DNA from: Niabella pedocola
GTDB taxonomy: Bacteria; Bacteroidota; Bacteroidia; Chitinophagales; Chitinophagaceae
Direction of reading: 5' to 3'
NCBI RefSeq assembly: GCF_021044425.1
Contig: NZ_JAJNEC010000005.1
Coordinates: 620,001-684,000 of the forward strand
Length of the DNA: 64,000 nt
Shown here: piece by piece, positions 37,699-45,977 of the stretch
Layout of the letters: each line of letters opens with the position of its first letter
Position numbering within the stretch: position 1 is the first letter of the stretch
Translations under genes and position numbers: made by a program
Notes under the pieces: model-generated
Told to the model about the DNA's origin: nothing
The model's database searches: none
The model's input: the letters and a program-made list of their open reading frames with translations, nothing else

Positions 37699-38340
37699 AT
37701 GCTGAAAAAAATCACTGCTGCCTTCCTGATGACAATCGCCGTTTTTGTACTTCATGCACAAACAGATCAGTACCTGTTTGCCCGGTTCCGGATAGCTGCT
37801 TCCGGAGGCTATGCGCTTCGCCTTGGTAAAAAGCCAGGTACGGACCCGTATTTTCGGGAAATTTCCCGGGGGGCTTCGTTTAATACAGACGCTACCTATT
37901 ATTTCCGGGATAACATCGGGTTCGGATTAAAATATTCATACTTTTCAACCGCCGGATCCAGCTACCGGGTAAGTCCGTCGGTGATCAGCAATATCGACAT
38001 ACAATATCTGGGTCCGCTGTTTCAAACCCGCATCAGCGGTAATAGCGAGAGAATCGCGCTGGTGTCCGGTGTTTCTTTCGGTTATATGAACTACCGGGAT
38101 AAGGGATGGATCGACCGGGAATACGGCACTTTAAAAGGAGGATCTATCGCCGCATTACTGGAGCTGGGTGTGGATGCAAGATTGTTCGGCAACCTGTTCC
38201 TGGGTATCAATACAAGTCTGTACGGTGGCAGTCTTTCCTCTGTGAGCCGGCAGGGGCAAACAATAAAGCTGGATGATAAAAACCGGGAAAGCCTGTCCCG
38301 TGTTGAAGCCAGCGCCGGACTACGGTATGCATTCCGCTAA
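37699..38340 (+). CDS. Outer-membrane beta-barrel protein (PorT/OmpW-like)
   Basis: 213 aa. Signal peptide 1-20 (FLMTIAVFVLHAQ). About eight amphipathic strands (for example NIGFGLKYSYFST, LGVDARLFGNLFLG) and a C-terminal Phe-Arg end match the OMP_b-brl 8-strand barrel domain. The gene is followed after 54 bp by an ABC ATPase on the same strand. Role unknown. Confidence 0.82.
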   Translation: MLKKITAAFLMTIAVFVLHAQTDQYLFARFRIAASGGYALRLGKKPGTDPYFREISRGASFNTDATYYFRDNIGFGLKYSYFSTAGSSYRVSPSVISNIDIQYLGPLFQTRISGNSERIALVSGVSFGYMNYRDKGWIDREYGTLKGGSIAALLELGVDARLFGNLFLGINTSLYGGSLSSVSRQGQTIKLDDKNRESLSRVEASAGLRYAFR

Positions 38341-38394
38341 CGTTGTTGGGCAAGCTGTTGACAATTCCTATATTTACAGTCATATATCCATACA

Positions 38395-39045
38395 ATGATT
38401 TCCGGGAAAAATATACACAAGGCCTATGGCACGGTTCAGGTTCTGAAGGGCGTAGATATTGAAATTGCCAAGGGAGAAGTGGTATCCATTGTTGGCCCCT
38501 CGGGCAGCGGAAAAAGCACGCTGTTGCATATATTGGGCACACTGGATAAACCAGACACAGGTTCTGTTGTAATGAATCAAACGCCCATAAGTGCCCTCAG
38601 TGGAAAACAGCTGGCTGCTTTTCGCAATAAGAACATCGGCTTTGTGTTCCAGTTCCATCATTTGCTGCCGGAATTTTCTGCGCTGGAAAATGTTTGCATT
38701 CCCGCCTGGTTGAGTGGAGGCCGTAAAAAAGAAGTGGCAGAAAATGCAAAAGAATTGCTGACCATACTGGGTGTAGACCACCGACTGGAAAACAAGCCCA
38801 ATGAGCTCAGTGGTGGCGAGCAGCAGCGTGTAGCAGTTGCGCGCGCACTCATTAACCGTCCAGGGATCATCTTTGCAGATGAACCCACCGGCAATCTGGA
38901 CACCTCAAATGCCCGGGAGCTGCACCGCCTGTTCTTTGATCTGCGGGAACGGTTTCAGCAAACCTTTTTGATCGTTACCCATAACGAAGAGCTTGCCCAG
39001 CTGAGTGACCGTGCCCTGCATATGAAGGACGGTTTGATCGTATAA
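38395..39045 (+). CDS. LolD-type ABC transporter ATPase
   Basis: 216 aa. Walker A GPSGSGKST, signature LSGGEQQR, Walker B IIFADEPTGNLD and the switch His in IVTHNEE. This subclass works with FtsX/LolC/E-type membrane proteins to move lipoproteins from the inner membrane or to shed substrates mechanically. The permease genes are not adjacent. It is a paralogue in type of the ATPase at 40458-41171. Assignment to lolD specifically is inferred. Confidence 0.88.
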   Translation: MISGKNIHKAYGTVQVLKGVDIEIAKGEVVSIVGPSGSGKSTLLHILGTLDKPDTGSVVMNQTPISALSGKQLAAFRNKNIGFVFQFHHLLPEFSALENVCIPAWLSGGRKKEVAENAKELLTILGVDHRLENKPNELSGGEQQRVAVARALINRPGIIFADEPTGNLDTSNARELHRLFFDLRERFQQTFLIVTHNEELAQLSDRALHMKDGLIV

Positions 39046-39068
39046 AAAAAACGGCTCCCTGGGCCGTT
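39043..39068 (-). terminator. Rho-independent terminator of the lipoprotein gene
   Basis: On the minus strand AACGGC pairs with GCCGTT (39068-39063 with 39055-39050), and seven T follow. It sits between the convergent ends of the ABC gene and the lipoprotein gene. Confidence 0.75.
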
Positions 39069-39091
39069 CTGAAATTCCGGGCTGTGTACGG

Positions 39092-39493
39092 TTATTGACG
39101 GTCCCTGTAAAACGCCACTACCATCTTTTTTGAAGCAGGATCCAGTAGTGTTAATGTTTTAGAGGATGACACAAAGTTCTCCTGTATTTCATACTCCACA
39201 TTATTCCAGGTCATCCTTTTGGTTCCGTTGCTAAATGCAAACTGATCCGTCCGGATCTGGTCGCCGCTTACGTTGTAGTAATGAATCAAGTGGTCCTGCT
39301 TGGAGAATTCAGCCCGGCCGCCGGCAGGAACCAGGTCAGTACCCGCTGCGGTAATCACACTTTTCCAGTTACCGATCGTTACCATGTTTTCAATAGTGTC
39401 TGTCCCAATTGCATCCCGTGTACGTGAACAGGCGCCCAGGAAACACACGCCCACTACCATAACACCGAGCATTATTTTGGAGATTGTTTTCAT
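39092..39493 (-). CDS. Small lipoprotein of unknown function
   Basis: 133 aa, lipobox LGACSRT with Cys near residue 22. The mature part is beta-rich (WKSVITAAGTD, HYYNVSGD, MTWNNVEYEI) and fits a small lipocalin-like barrel. No named family recognised. A single gene with its own terminator. Confidence 0.72.
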   Translation of the reverse strand: MKTISKIMLGVMVVGVCFLGACSRTRDAIGTDTIENMVTIGNWKSVITAAGTDLVPAGGRAEFSKQDHLIHYYNVSGDQIRTDQFAFSNGTKRMTWNNVEYEIQENFVSSSKTLTLLDPASKKMVVAFYRDRQ

Positions 39494-39795
39494 ATATCTT
39501 TTTTTGCGGTTTAAAAGTTGCTGCGCCTTTCATAAACCAAGATTTATGCCAAGGAGTTTTTCAAAAGCATTCTTATAATCGATGGTTCTGCTGTACTACT
39601 TCAGAAGCTGTTGATCGTTAAGTATTTTCAGCTACCAACCAGGGTTTAGCCAACCAATAGACGACATCTGCTAAAACGGTTATAACACACGGTGTTGGGA
39701 AAGCATTCAGCCTCAGCAGGCTGCACCCTGGCCGGTTTTTTAAATTTATGTTAAAGGATTGTTGAAAGCCGGTTAAACGGCCGATGAGCGGAATA
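39494..39795. other. Intergenic, no gene seen
   Basis: 302 bp between the lipoprotein start and the adenosyltransferase stop. A minus frame (39618-39866) overlaps the end of the adenosyltransferase in another phase and has no supporting motif. No clear terminator or riboswitch. Confidence 0.5.
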
Positions 39796-40356
39796 TCAGG
39801 AACTGCGCGGCCTCCAGGGAATATCGGCGATACCGGTAAGATATCCGGTGTACCGCGCCAATACAAACAGGTAGTCGCTCAGGCGGTTCAGGTATTTAAT
39901 GATCAACGCATCTACGGGCTCTTCTTCCTGTAATCGTACAGATGAGCGTTCTGCTCTCCGGCAGGTGCACCGGGCAATATGCAGGTAAGAAATGGCCACG
40001 CTACCGCCCGGTATAATAAACGACTTCATTTCCGGTAACGCGGCCGTCATGGTATCTATTTCCTTTTCAAGTACCTGGATGTCTTCCTCATGCAGATCGG
40101 GTAACGCCATTTTGGTATCCTTCGCAGGGTCCTGCGCCAGCAAGGCTCCGATGGTAAAAAGGCGGCCCTGTATTTCCTGCAGGCGGCCGGTTATAGCCAC
40201 CTCCGTTTGAACATCCCTGCACAACCCGATCCAGGAATTGAGTTCGTCTACATTCCCATATGCCTCAATCCGTAAATGCGCTTTTGAAACTTTTGTGCCC
40301 CCTATCAGTGCGGTTTTTCCCTGATCCCCTGTTTTTGTATAAATGCGAAAAGTCAT
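39796..40356 (-). CDS. PduO-type corrinoid adenosyltransferase
   Basis: 186 aa. N-terminal TKTGDQGKTALIGG is the ATP/cob(I)alamin binding motif of the PduO class, followed by the helical-bundle motifs RIEAYGNVDELNSWIG and CTCRRAERSSVRLQ. The enzyme adds the adenosyl group of ATP to cob(I)alamin, giving coenzyme B12 for methylmalonyl-CoA mutase-type enzymes. No other cobalamin gene is in the window, consistent with salvage. It follows the ABC ATPase by 101 bp. Confidence 0.93.
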   Translation of the reverse strand: MTFRIYTKTGDQGKTALIGGTKVSKAHLRIEAYGNVDELNSWIGLCRDVQTEVAITGRLQEIQGRLFTIGALLAQDPAKDTKMALPDLHEEDIQVLEKEIDTMTAALPEMKSFIIPGGSVAISYLHIARCTCRRAERSSVRLQEEEPVDALIIKYLNRLSDYLFVLARYTGYLTGIADIPWRPRSS

Positions 40357-40457
40357 TGTGTGGATTTGAGGTTTGATATTTCAGAGTTGAGAAACGAGAT
40401 ATAAACATCAGATTTAAATCTAAAAGAAACCAGGAGGAACATTGAATACCCGGAAAT

Positions 40458-41171
40458 TTAATTCAGGGTTCTGGAAGCGGGATTCTTCACCGCCAGATCG
40501 CTCTCAATCACTCCGTCGCGGAGCCGCACGATCCGGTGAGCATGATTGGCAATATCCTCTTCGTGGGTTACCAATACAACCGTATTTCCATCGTGGTGGA
40601 TCCGGTTAAAGATATCCATGATCTCATAAGAAGTTTTCGTGTCCAGGTTCCCGGTGGGTTCATCCGCCAGGATCAACGAGGGATCATTTACCAGTGCACG
40701 TGCAATGGCTACACGCTGGCATTGTCCGCCGCTCAGCTCATTGGGTTTGTGATGGTACCGGTCTGTAAGATTTACCAGTTCCAGCACCTGCATGGCTTTT
40801 TCGTTCCGTTCGTTCTTCCGTATACCGGCATAGATCAGCGGCAACGCCACATTTTCCAGCGCGGTAAGTCGGGGCAATAAATTAAACTGCTGAAATACAA
40901 AACCGATTTCTTTGTTCCGCACTTCCGCCAGCGCATTATCCTCCATTTTGCTTACATCCTTTTCATTGAGCACATAGCTGCCGGAAGTAGGCGTATCGAG
41001 GCATCCCAGGATATTCATCAGCGTGCTTTTTCCGCTACCGGATGGGCCCATGAGCGCTACATATTCATTTTTATTGATATTCAGCGACACGCCTTTCAGC
41101 ACCTGCAATTCCTGCTGTCCCATAAAGTAGCTCTTACGCAGGTTGCTGATATGGATAATGGAGTGATTCAC
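40458..41171 (-). CDS. MacB/LolD-type ABC transporter ATPase (GTG start)
   Basis: 237 aa from the GTG at 41171, one base after the stop of gatC; the longer frame to 41228 overlaps gatC and is rejected. Walker A GPSGSGKST, signature LSGGQCQR (a Cys replaces the usual Gln), Walker B LILADEPTGNLD. It energises FtsX/MacB-like permeases. The permease gene is not in the neighbourhood. The tight junction with gatC suggests translational coupling. Confidence 0.88.
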   Translation of the reverse strand: MNHSIIHISNLRKSYFMGQQELQVLKGVSLNINKNEYVALMGPSGSGKSTLMNILGCLDTPTSGSYVLNEKDVSKMEDNALAEVRNKEIGFVFQQFNLLPRLTALENVALPLIYAGIRKNERNEKAMQVLELVNLTDRYHHKPNELSGGQCQRVAIARALVNDPSLILADEPTGNLDTKTSYEIMDIFNRIHHDGNTVVLVTHEEDIANHAHRIVRLRDGVIESDLAVKNPASRTLN

Positions 41172-41172
41172 C

Positions 41173-41463
41173 TTATTTGCGGATAACTTTGGGCACCTTA
41201 AAAAAGACGCCGTCTGTTGCAGGAGCATTTAATAGCGCTTCTTCGCGGGTAATAGATCCCTTTACCTGGTCGTCCCTCAGCACGTTGATCTCTTCGCTCA
41301 TATGCATCAGCGGTGCTACATCTTTCAGGTCCAATTCGTTTAGCTTTTCTACAAACCCGATCATTTTCTCAAGATCATCCCGGAATTCGAGCTGTTCTTC
41401 CTGCGAAAAACTGAGTTTAGAAAGATGTGCCAGTTTATTAATTAAAGCCTCATTTACTTCCAT
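41173..41463 (-). CDS. gatC: Asp-tRNA(Asn)/Glu-tRNA(Gln) amidotransferase subunit C
   Basis: 96 aa, full length. Start ALINKLAHLSKLSFSQEE and middle LNELDLKDVAPL are characteristic of GatC, the belt protein that ties GatA to GatB in the enzyme that makes Gln-tRNA(Gln) and Asn-tRNA(Asn) by transamidation. gatA and gatB are elsewhere. The stop is one base before the GTG of the ABC ATPase. Confidence 0.92.
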   Translation of the reverse strand: MEVNEALINKLAHLSKLSFSQEEQLEFRDDLEKMIGFVEKLNELDLKDVAPLMHMSEEINVLRDDQVKGSITREEALLNAPATDGVFFKVPKVIRK

Positions 41464-41626
41464 TTGTCAAAGATAAAGCGTAGGAATTCTAAATACCAAT
41501 TCTAAATACTAAATTCTAAATGAGCCGGAACATTACACGGAATCACTACGGAGAAGTGTTCCGGGGTTGGTGCTCAGGGATTGATAAGGATCGTCGCCGT
41601 ATTTAGCGATGCATCACCTTCCCCGC

Positions 41627-42709
41627 TTATGCGCCCGCTCCCAGCCACATGGCTCCGCCGGCACTATCTCGACTAGCGCCGGTTACGGAGCTCAACACAT
41701 TGGTTTCCTCCCTCCAGCGCAATACCGCAATCAACGCCATAATCAGGGCTTCTTTATATAACACCAGCCGTTCATCCGGAACGACTACCCTTATGTTAAG
41801 CAATTCCTTTAAACGGCTGATCAAAAAGCCATTCAATGCCCCGCCCCCGGTTACCAGCAGTTCCTGTGCTTCCTGGCCATAATGATCGTCTGCTTCCAGT
41901 GCCCGGCACACCTGCTGTGCAACATGTTCCACATACGTGCGCAGCTGATCCTCCACCCGGCCCTCGTAGCGTTTGATCAACGGGTAAACAGTATCCGTTC
42001 CGAAATCGTTGGCTAGCGACTTGGGAGCAGGCATCTGATAATAATCCAACGCATTCAACGCACCAAGCAATGCTTCGTTTACTGTACCGCTGGCTGCCAG
42101 GGCGCCATTTTCATCATAAGAATGCCCCAATTCCGCGGCCAGCAGGTTCAGTACCCGGTTAGCGGCGCAGATATCAAAGGCCTTGTAGCGGGTATCTTTT
42201 ATCGACAGGTTGGCGATTCCTCCGATATTCAGTAAATAACGATACTGCCCCAGCAGCAGCTGTTCTCCTATCGGCACAATCGGTGCTCCCTGGCCACCGA
42301 GGGCAACATCCAGGGCGCGGAGATCCGACACCACTGTTAATCCCGTTGCTGCCGCAATGGCCGCTCCGTCTCCGATCTGCCCGGTCATCCGGCGTTCCGG
42401 CATGTGAAACGTGGTATGCCCATGAGAGCCGATCACCGCTACTTTGTACTGCAGATCATGCCGGTCGATAAATTCGTTTACCCGGGCTCCGATGTAATGG
42501 CCATAGTCTGCATGCAGCAGTTGATATTCCAGCGCATTCAATGAAACCGCATATTCCAGTTTGGATTTCCATTCCGGAGTATAGGCCAAACAATCGGCCT
42601 GCTGGATCTCAAACTGCCACCTGCCGCCGTTTTCATGAAATTCCACAAATGCAATATCCAGTCCATCCAGCGAGCTGCCACTCATAATTCCTATAGCCCT
42701 GTAGATCAT
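41627..42709 (-). CDS. anmK: Anhydro-N-acetylmuramic acid kinase
   Basis: 360 aa. MSGSSLDGLDIAF at residues 9-21 is the ATP-binding loop, SHGHTTFH is the typical second motif, and GGIANLS and VTGGGALNG complete the actin-like kinase fold. It phosphorylates and opens anhydroMurNAc to MurNAc-6-P in cell-wall recycling. It stands alone, flanked by short ATTCTAAAT repeats on both sides. Confidence 0.93.
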   Translation of the reverse strand: MIYRAIGIMSGSSLDGLDIAFVEFHENGGRWQFEIQQADCLAYTPEWKSKLEYAVSLNALEYQLLHADYGHYIGARVNEFIDRHDLQYKVAVIGSHGHTTFHMPERRMTGQIGDGAAIAAATGLTVVSDLRALDVALGGQGAPIVPIGEQLLLGQYRYLLNIGGIANLSIKDTRYKAFDICAANRVLNLLAAELGHSYDENGALAASGTVNEALLGALNALDYYQMPAPKSLANDFGTDTVYPLIKRYEGRVEDQLRTYVEHVAQQVCRALEADDHYGQEAQELLVTGGGALNGFLISRLKELLNIRVVVPDERLVLYKEALIMALIAVLRWREETNVLSSVTGASRDSAGGAMWLGAGA

Positions 42710-42965
42710 AATAAAATTTTAGATTCGCCAAAATTAACAGATTGCTGATTACTGAAATTCTAAATATTGAACGCCAGATTCTAAAAGAACGCTAAAAACA
42801 AAACCGAAAAATCAAAAACCAACAGACAAAATCGCCAAACCAGGCGTCGCCAACTGATAGCTGAAGCTTAAAAGCTGATCACTGATTGCTGAAAGCGGAT
42901 CACTTTATTCTCAAATATTATCTTATTTTTATTCTTCCGGAAGCAGCAATTATAAACAGTTCAAC

Positions 42966-43616
42966 ATGGTCATTAATTTAAGCGAGCAACACAGCCTGGT
43001 AAGCAATTGGGTAAGCGAACTCAGAGATACTGAAATACAACAGGATCGTATGCGGTTTCGCAGGAACCTGGAGCGGATCGGCGAAGTGATTGCCTATGAA
43101 ATCAGCCGGGAGCTGCCTTATAAGACCGTGGAAACCCAAACTTCGCTGGGTATCTCCAATTCCAGGGTATTGGCGGAGCAACCGGTGCTGGCGACCATTC
43201 TGCGGGCCGGGCTTCCCCTGCACCAGGGATTGCTGAACTATTTTGACAAGGCCGACAACGCGTTCGTATCGGCTTACCGGAAACATCATAAAGACGGCAG
43301 TTTTACCATTAACGTCGAATACCTGAGCAGCCCCGAACTGGAAAACCGCATCGTCATTGTTTCCGACCCCATGCTGGCCACCGGCGCCTCCCTGGTAAAA
43401 ACCGTTCAATACCTGCGGGAAATAGGGCGTCCAAAATTGATTCATGTAGCGGCCGCAATTGCCTGTACGGAAGGCATTGAATATGTCCTGCGCGAAGAAC
43501 CGTCACTGAAACTCTGGTGTGGTGATATCGACGATGAGATCACCGCAAAAGGCTATATCGTACCCGGACTGGGCGATGCCGGAGATCTTGCTTTTGGCGG
43601 AAAAGCACAGTACTAA
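42966..43616 (+). CDS. upp: Uracil phosphoribosyltransferase
   Basis: 216 aa. The PRPP-binding loop DPMLATGAS and the uracil-site C-terminal GYIVPGLGDAGDLAFG are both present. It converts uracil and PRPP to UMP in pyrimidine salvage. It stands alone; 256 bp of AT-rich, repeat-bearing sequence precedes it. Confidence 0.95.
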   Translation: MVINLSEQHSLVSNWVSELRDTEIQQDRMRFRRNLERIGEVIAYEISRELPYKTVETQTSLGISNSRVLAEQPVLATILRAGLPLHQGLLNYFDKADNAFVSAYRKHHKDGSFTINVEYLSSPELENRIVIVSDPMLATGASLVKTVQYLREIGRPKLIHVAAAIACTEGIEYVLREEPSLKLWCGDIDDEITAKGYIVPGLGDAGDLAFGGKAQY

Positions 43617-43812
43617 CTGCACCGCCGGAAAAAATAAAGCCCTGTAAAACGGTTTGCTCACATTTCCCCGCAGAAAGCCGGTTTCCTCGCTACTTTACCC
43701 ATCACCCCGTACATAATAAAACTGCAGGAAAATACTTAAAAACTGAATAACCGCTAATCTTTCGCAATATTCTCTGCATATATTTCAAAAAAACTAATAC
43801 CTGTTAAAAAAA

Positions 43813-43820
43813 TATTTTTG
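43813..43820 (+). promoter_or_regulatory. Candidate promoter -7 box of gdhA
   Basis: TATTTTTG fits TAnnTTTG and lies 39 bp before the ATG of glutamate dehydrogenase. A -33 TTTG at the usual distance is not evident, so it is tentative. Confidence 0.4.
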
Positions 43821-43859
43821 TATTTTTCCGCACTAATCCATCTTAGTTATTTTTAAAAT

Positions 43860-45200
43860 ATGAATGAATCAATCAGGCCTTTTCTTGAAAAGGTAAGTGC
43901 AAGAAATGCCGGAGAACCGGAATTCTTACAGGCAGTTACCGAAGTTGCAGAATCAATCATCCCTTATATCGAAACCCAGTCAAAGTATAAAAACAGCAAG
44001 ATCCTGGAACGGATGGTGGAACCGGAGCGCGTGGTCATTTTCAGGGTTCCCTGGCTTGATGATAACGGCGAAGTGCAGGTAAACCGCGGATTCAGGGTTC
44101 AGATGAATAGTTCCATCGGACCGTACAAAGGCGGTTTACGGTTTCACCCCACGGTAACGCTCAGTGTGCTGAAATTCCTGGCATTTGAACAGGTATTTAA
44201 AAACAGCCTTACCGGCCTGCCGATGGGTGGAGGAAAAGGCGGATCGGATTTTGATCCCAAAGGAAAATCAGATAACGAGATCATGAAATTCTGCCAGAGT
44301 TTTATGACCGAGCTGTACCGGCATGTGGGGGATGATATTGATATCCCTGCCGGTGATATCGGAGTGGGCAAACGCGAGATCGGCTACCTGTTTGGCCAGT
44401 ACAAACGGATCACCGGCACGTTTAACGGGGTACTTACCGGAAAGGCATTTGAATGGGGCGGCAGCCTGATACGGCCCGAAGCCACCGGCTATGGCCTGAT
44501 TTATTTTGTAGAAGAAATGCTGAAAGTACAGGAAGACACCCTGTTGGGCAAAAGAGTACTCATCTCCGGATCGGGCAACGTGGCACAGTTTGCCGCAGAA
44601 AAATGTATTGAAAAAGGTGCCAAGGTATTAACCATGTCCGATTCCGAAGGGTTTATTTACGACCCGGTGGGCATCGACCAGGAGAAGCTGGAATATATCA
44701 AGGATCTGAAAGATAACCAGCGCGGGCGTATCAAGGAATATGCACAACGTTACTCCTGCGAATTTTTCCCCGGTGAAAAACCCTGGAGAATTAAATGTGA
44801 TATTGCGCTTCCCAATGCCACCCAAAACGAACTGGATATAGCAGATGCAGAAATCCTAATCCAAAACGGTTGTACCTGTGTAGCAGAAGGAGCCAATATG
44901 CCTTGCACCCCGGAAGCGGTGGCCGCTTTCCATCAGGCAAAAGTATTGTATGCCCCGGGTAAGGCCGCAAATGCAGGAGGCGTGGCGGTTTCCGGTCTTG
45001 AAATGTCGCAAAACTCCCAGCGCTACTCATGGGGACGAACCAAGGTAGACAATAAACTAAAGGATATCATGAGCGACATCCATCACATCTGTATGAAGCA
45101 CGGGCATGAAAAGGATGGCCATATCAATTACGAAAAAGGCGCCAATATCGGAGGATTTGTGAAAGTGGCGGAAGCCATGCTTTCGCAGGGTATTGTGTAA
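43860..45200 (+). CDS. gdhA: NADP-dependent glutamate dehydrogenase
   Basis: 446 aa. GGLRFHPTV and PMGGGKGGSDFDPKGKSDNE (Lys126 in GGGKGG is the catalytic-type Lys) mark the hexameric NADP-type enzyme. ISGSGNVAQFAAEKC is the nucleotide-binding loop and KAANAGGVAVSGLEM the C-terminal signature. It makes glutamate from 2-oxoglutarate and ammonium. A strong terminator follows at 45229. Confidence 0.96.
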   Translation: MNESIRPFLEKVSARNAGEPEFLQAVTEVAESIIPYIETQSKYKNSKILERMVEPERVVIFRVPWLDDNGEVQVNRGFRVQMNSSIGPYKGGLRFHPTVTLSVLKFLAFEQVFKNSLTGLPMGGGKGGSDFDPKGKSDNEIMKFCQSFMTELYRHVGDDIDIPAGDIGVGKREIGYLFGQYKRITGTFNGVLTGKAFEWGGSLIRPEATGYGLIYFVEEMLKVQEDTLLGKRVLISGSGNVAQFAAEKCIEKGAKVLTMSDSEGFIYDPVGIDQEKLEYIKDLKDNQRGRIKEYAQRYSCEFFPGEKPWRIKCDIALPNATQNELDIADAEILIQNGCTCVAEGANMPCTPEAVAAFHQAKVLYAPGKAANAGGVAVSGLEMSQNSQRYSWGRTKVDNKLKDIMSDIHHICMKHGHEKDGHINYEKGANIGGFVKVAEAMLSQGIV

Positions 45201-45228
45201 CACAAATAGCACCGTTTTTCTTAAACAG

Positions 45229-45261
45229 GGACGCCTCAAAAAAGGAGGCGTCCTTGTTTTT
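45229..45261 (+). terminator. Rho-independent terminator of gdhA
   Basis: GGACGCCTC (45229-45237) pairs perfectly with GAGGCGTCC (45245-45253), then TTGTTTTT. It lies 28 bp after the stop. Confidence 0.9.
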
Positions 45262-45264
45262 ATG

Positions 45265-45303
45265 CTGCTATGCGAAACTTGAACTTGAAGCCTCGCATAG
45301 CTG
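45265..45303. repeat. Short palindromic repeat, degenerate copy
   Basis: CTGCTATGCGAAACTTGAA (45265-45283) is identical to the left arm of the palindrome at 45914-45932, and TCGCATAGC (45293-45301) matches part of its right arm. The middle carries an extra CTTGAAG-like unit, so the hairpin is imperfect here. It looks like a dispersed element with an intact copy 640 bp away. Confidence 0.75.
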
Positions 45304-45372
45304 ATTTTCAAAAAACCGGCCGCCCCTGTCCAATTCCCGACCTTCTGATTGTTATAATATCAAACATACATT

Positions 45373-45600
45373 ATGGCAAACAATCAACAAGAAAACAAAC
45401 ACCTGATGCCCTTCCTGATCTGGCTGGCAATATATCCCCTGATCACTTTATTGTTATTTGTATTGGGTGGGCATATCGAGCCCTTTCCTTTACCGGTAAA
45501 AACCCTCATTCTTACCGTTATCGCAGTTCCGCTGGTCTATTACATCATTCTTCCTTTCTATTTCAATATCAGCGACCGTATTAAAAAACAAATAAAATAA
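45373..45600 (+). CDS. Small two-helix membrane protein
   Basis: 75 aa with two predicted helices (about 12-31 and 43-61) and a basic C-terminus (DRIKKQIK). No family recognised. It ends 5 bp before the next start, so the two genes are co-transcribed. Confidence 0.68.
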   Translation: MANNQQENKHLMPFLIWLAIYPLITLLLFVLGGHIEPFPLPVKTLILTVIAVPLVYYIILPFYFNISDRIKKQIK

Positions 45601-45605
45601 TTACC

Positions 45606-45908
45606 ATGATAACCGTTAAAGTAACCTATACCATTAAGCCTTCATTCGTAAAGCAAAACCTTGAAAATATCCGCCGGTTCATGAATGATTTCAAACAACT
45701 GGAAGGCTTTCAATATGCAGTATATACATCAGCAGATGGCAATACCTTCACCCATATATCCCATTATAAGGATGAAGTGATTCAGAAGGGTGTACTGGCG
45801 GTGCCCTCCTTCCTTGCATTTCAGCAGCAGCGCGATGCAAGCGGATTGATCGGTGAACCCCAGATCGAAGTATTGCAACTGGAGGAGATGGTACGTCCGA
45901 TCATCTAA
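45606..45908 (+). CDS. Small dimeric alpha/beta-barrel-like protein
   Basis: 100 aa. The start MITVKVTYTIKPSFVKQN and the spacing of strands and helices recall ABM/dimeric ferredoxin-like folds (SCP2-like monooxygenase relatives), but no catalytic residues can be named. The stop codon is the first base triplet of the 45-bp palindrome that follows. Confidence 0.62.
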   Translation: MITVKVTYTIKPSFVKQNLENIRRFMNDFKQLEGFQYAVYTSADGNTFTHISHYKDEVIQKGVLAVPSFLAFQQQRDASGLIGEPQIEVLQLEEMVRPII

Positions 45909-45952
45909 ATAAACTGCTATGCGAAACTTGAAGTTTCGCATAGCAGTTTATT
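45908..45952. repeat. Perfect 45-bp palindromic repeat, intact copy
   Basis: Two exactly complementary 22-base arms (45908-45929 and 45931-45952) around one central G. The last base of the preceding stop codon is in the left arm. RNA from either strand would form a long hairpin, so it may also stabilise or terminate the transcript of the 45606 gene. A diverged copy is at 45265. Confidence 0.82.
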
Positions 45953-45977
45953 GCAATCATTATTGTAACATTGCTGT

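Noticed and set aside
39618..39866. Minus-strand frame overlapping the end of the adenosyltransferase
   Set aside because: Out of phase with that gene, no ribosome site or motif; treated as chance.
45270..45584. Plus-strand frame beginning inside the palindromic repeat
   Set aside because: Overlaps the 75-aa membrane protein in another phase and has no signal or domain.
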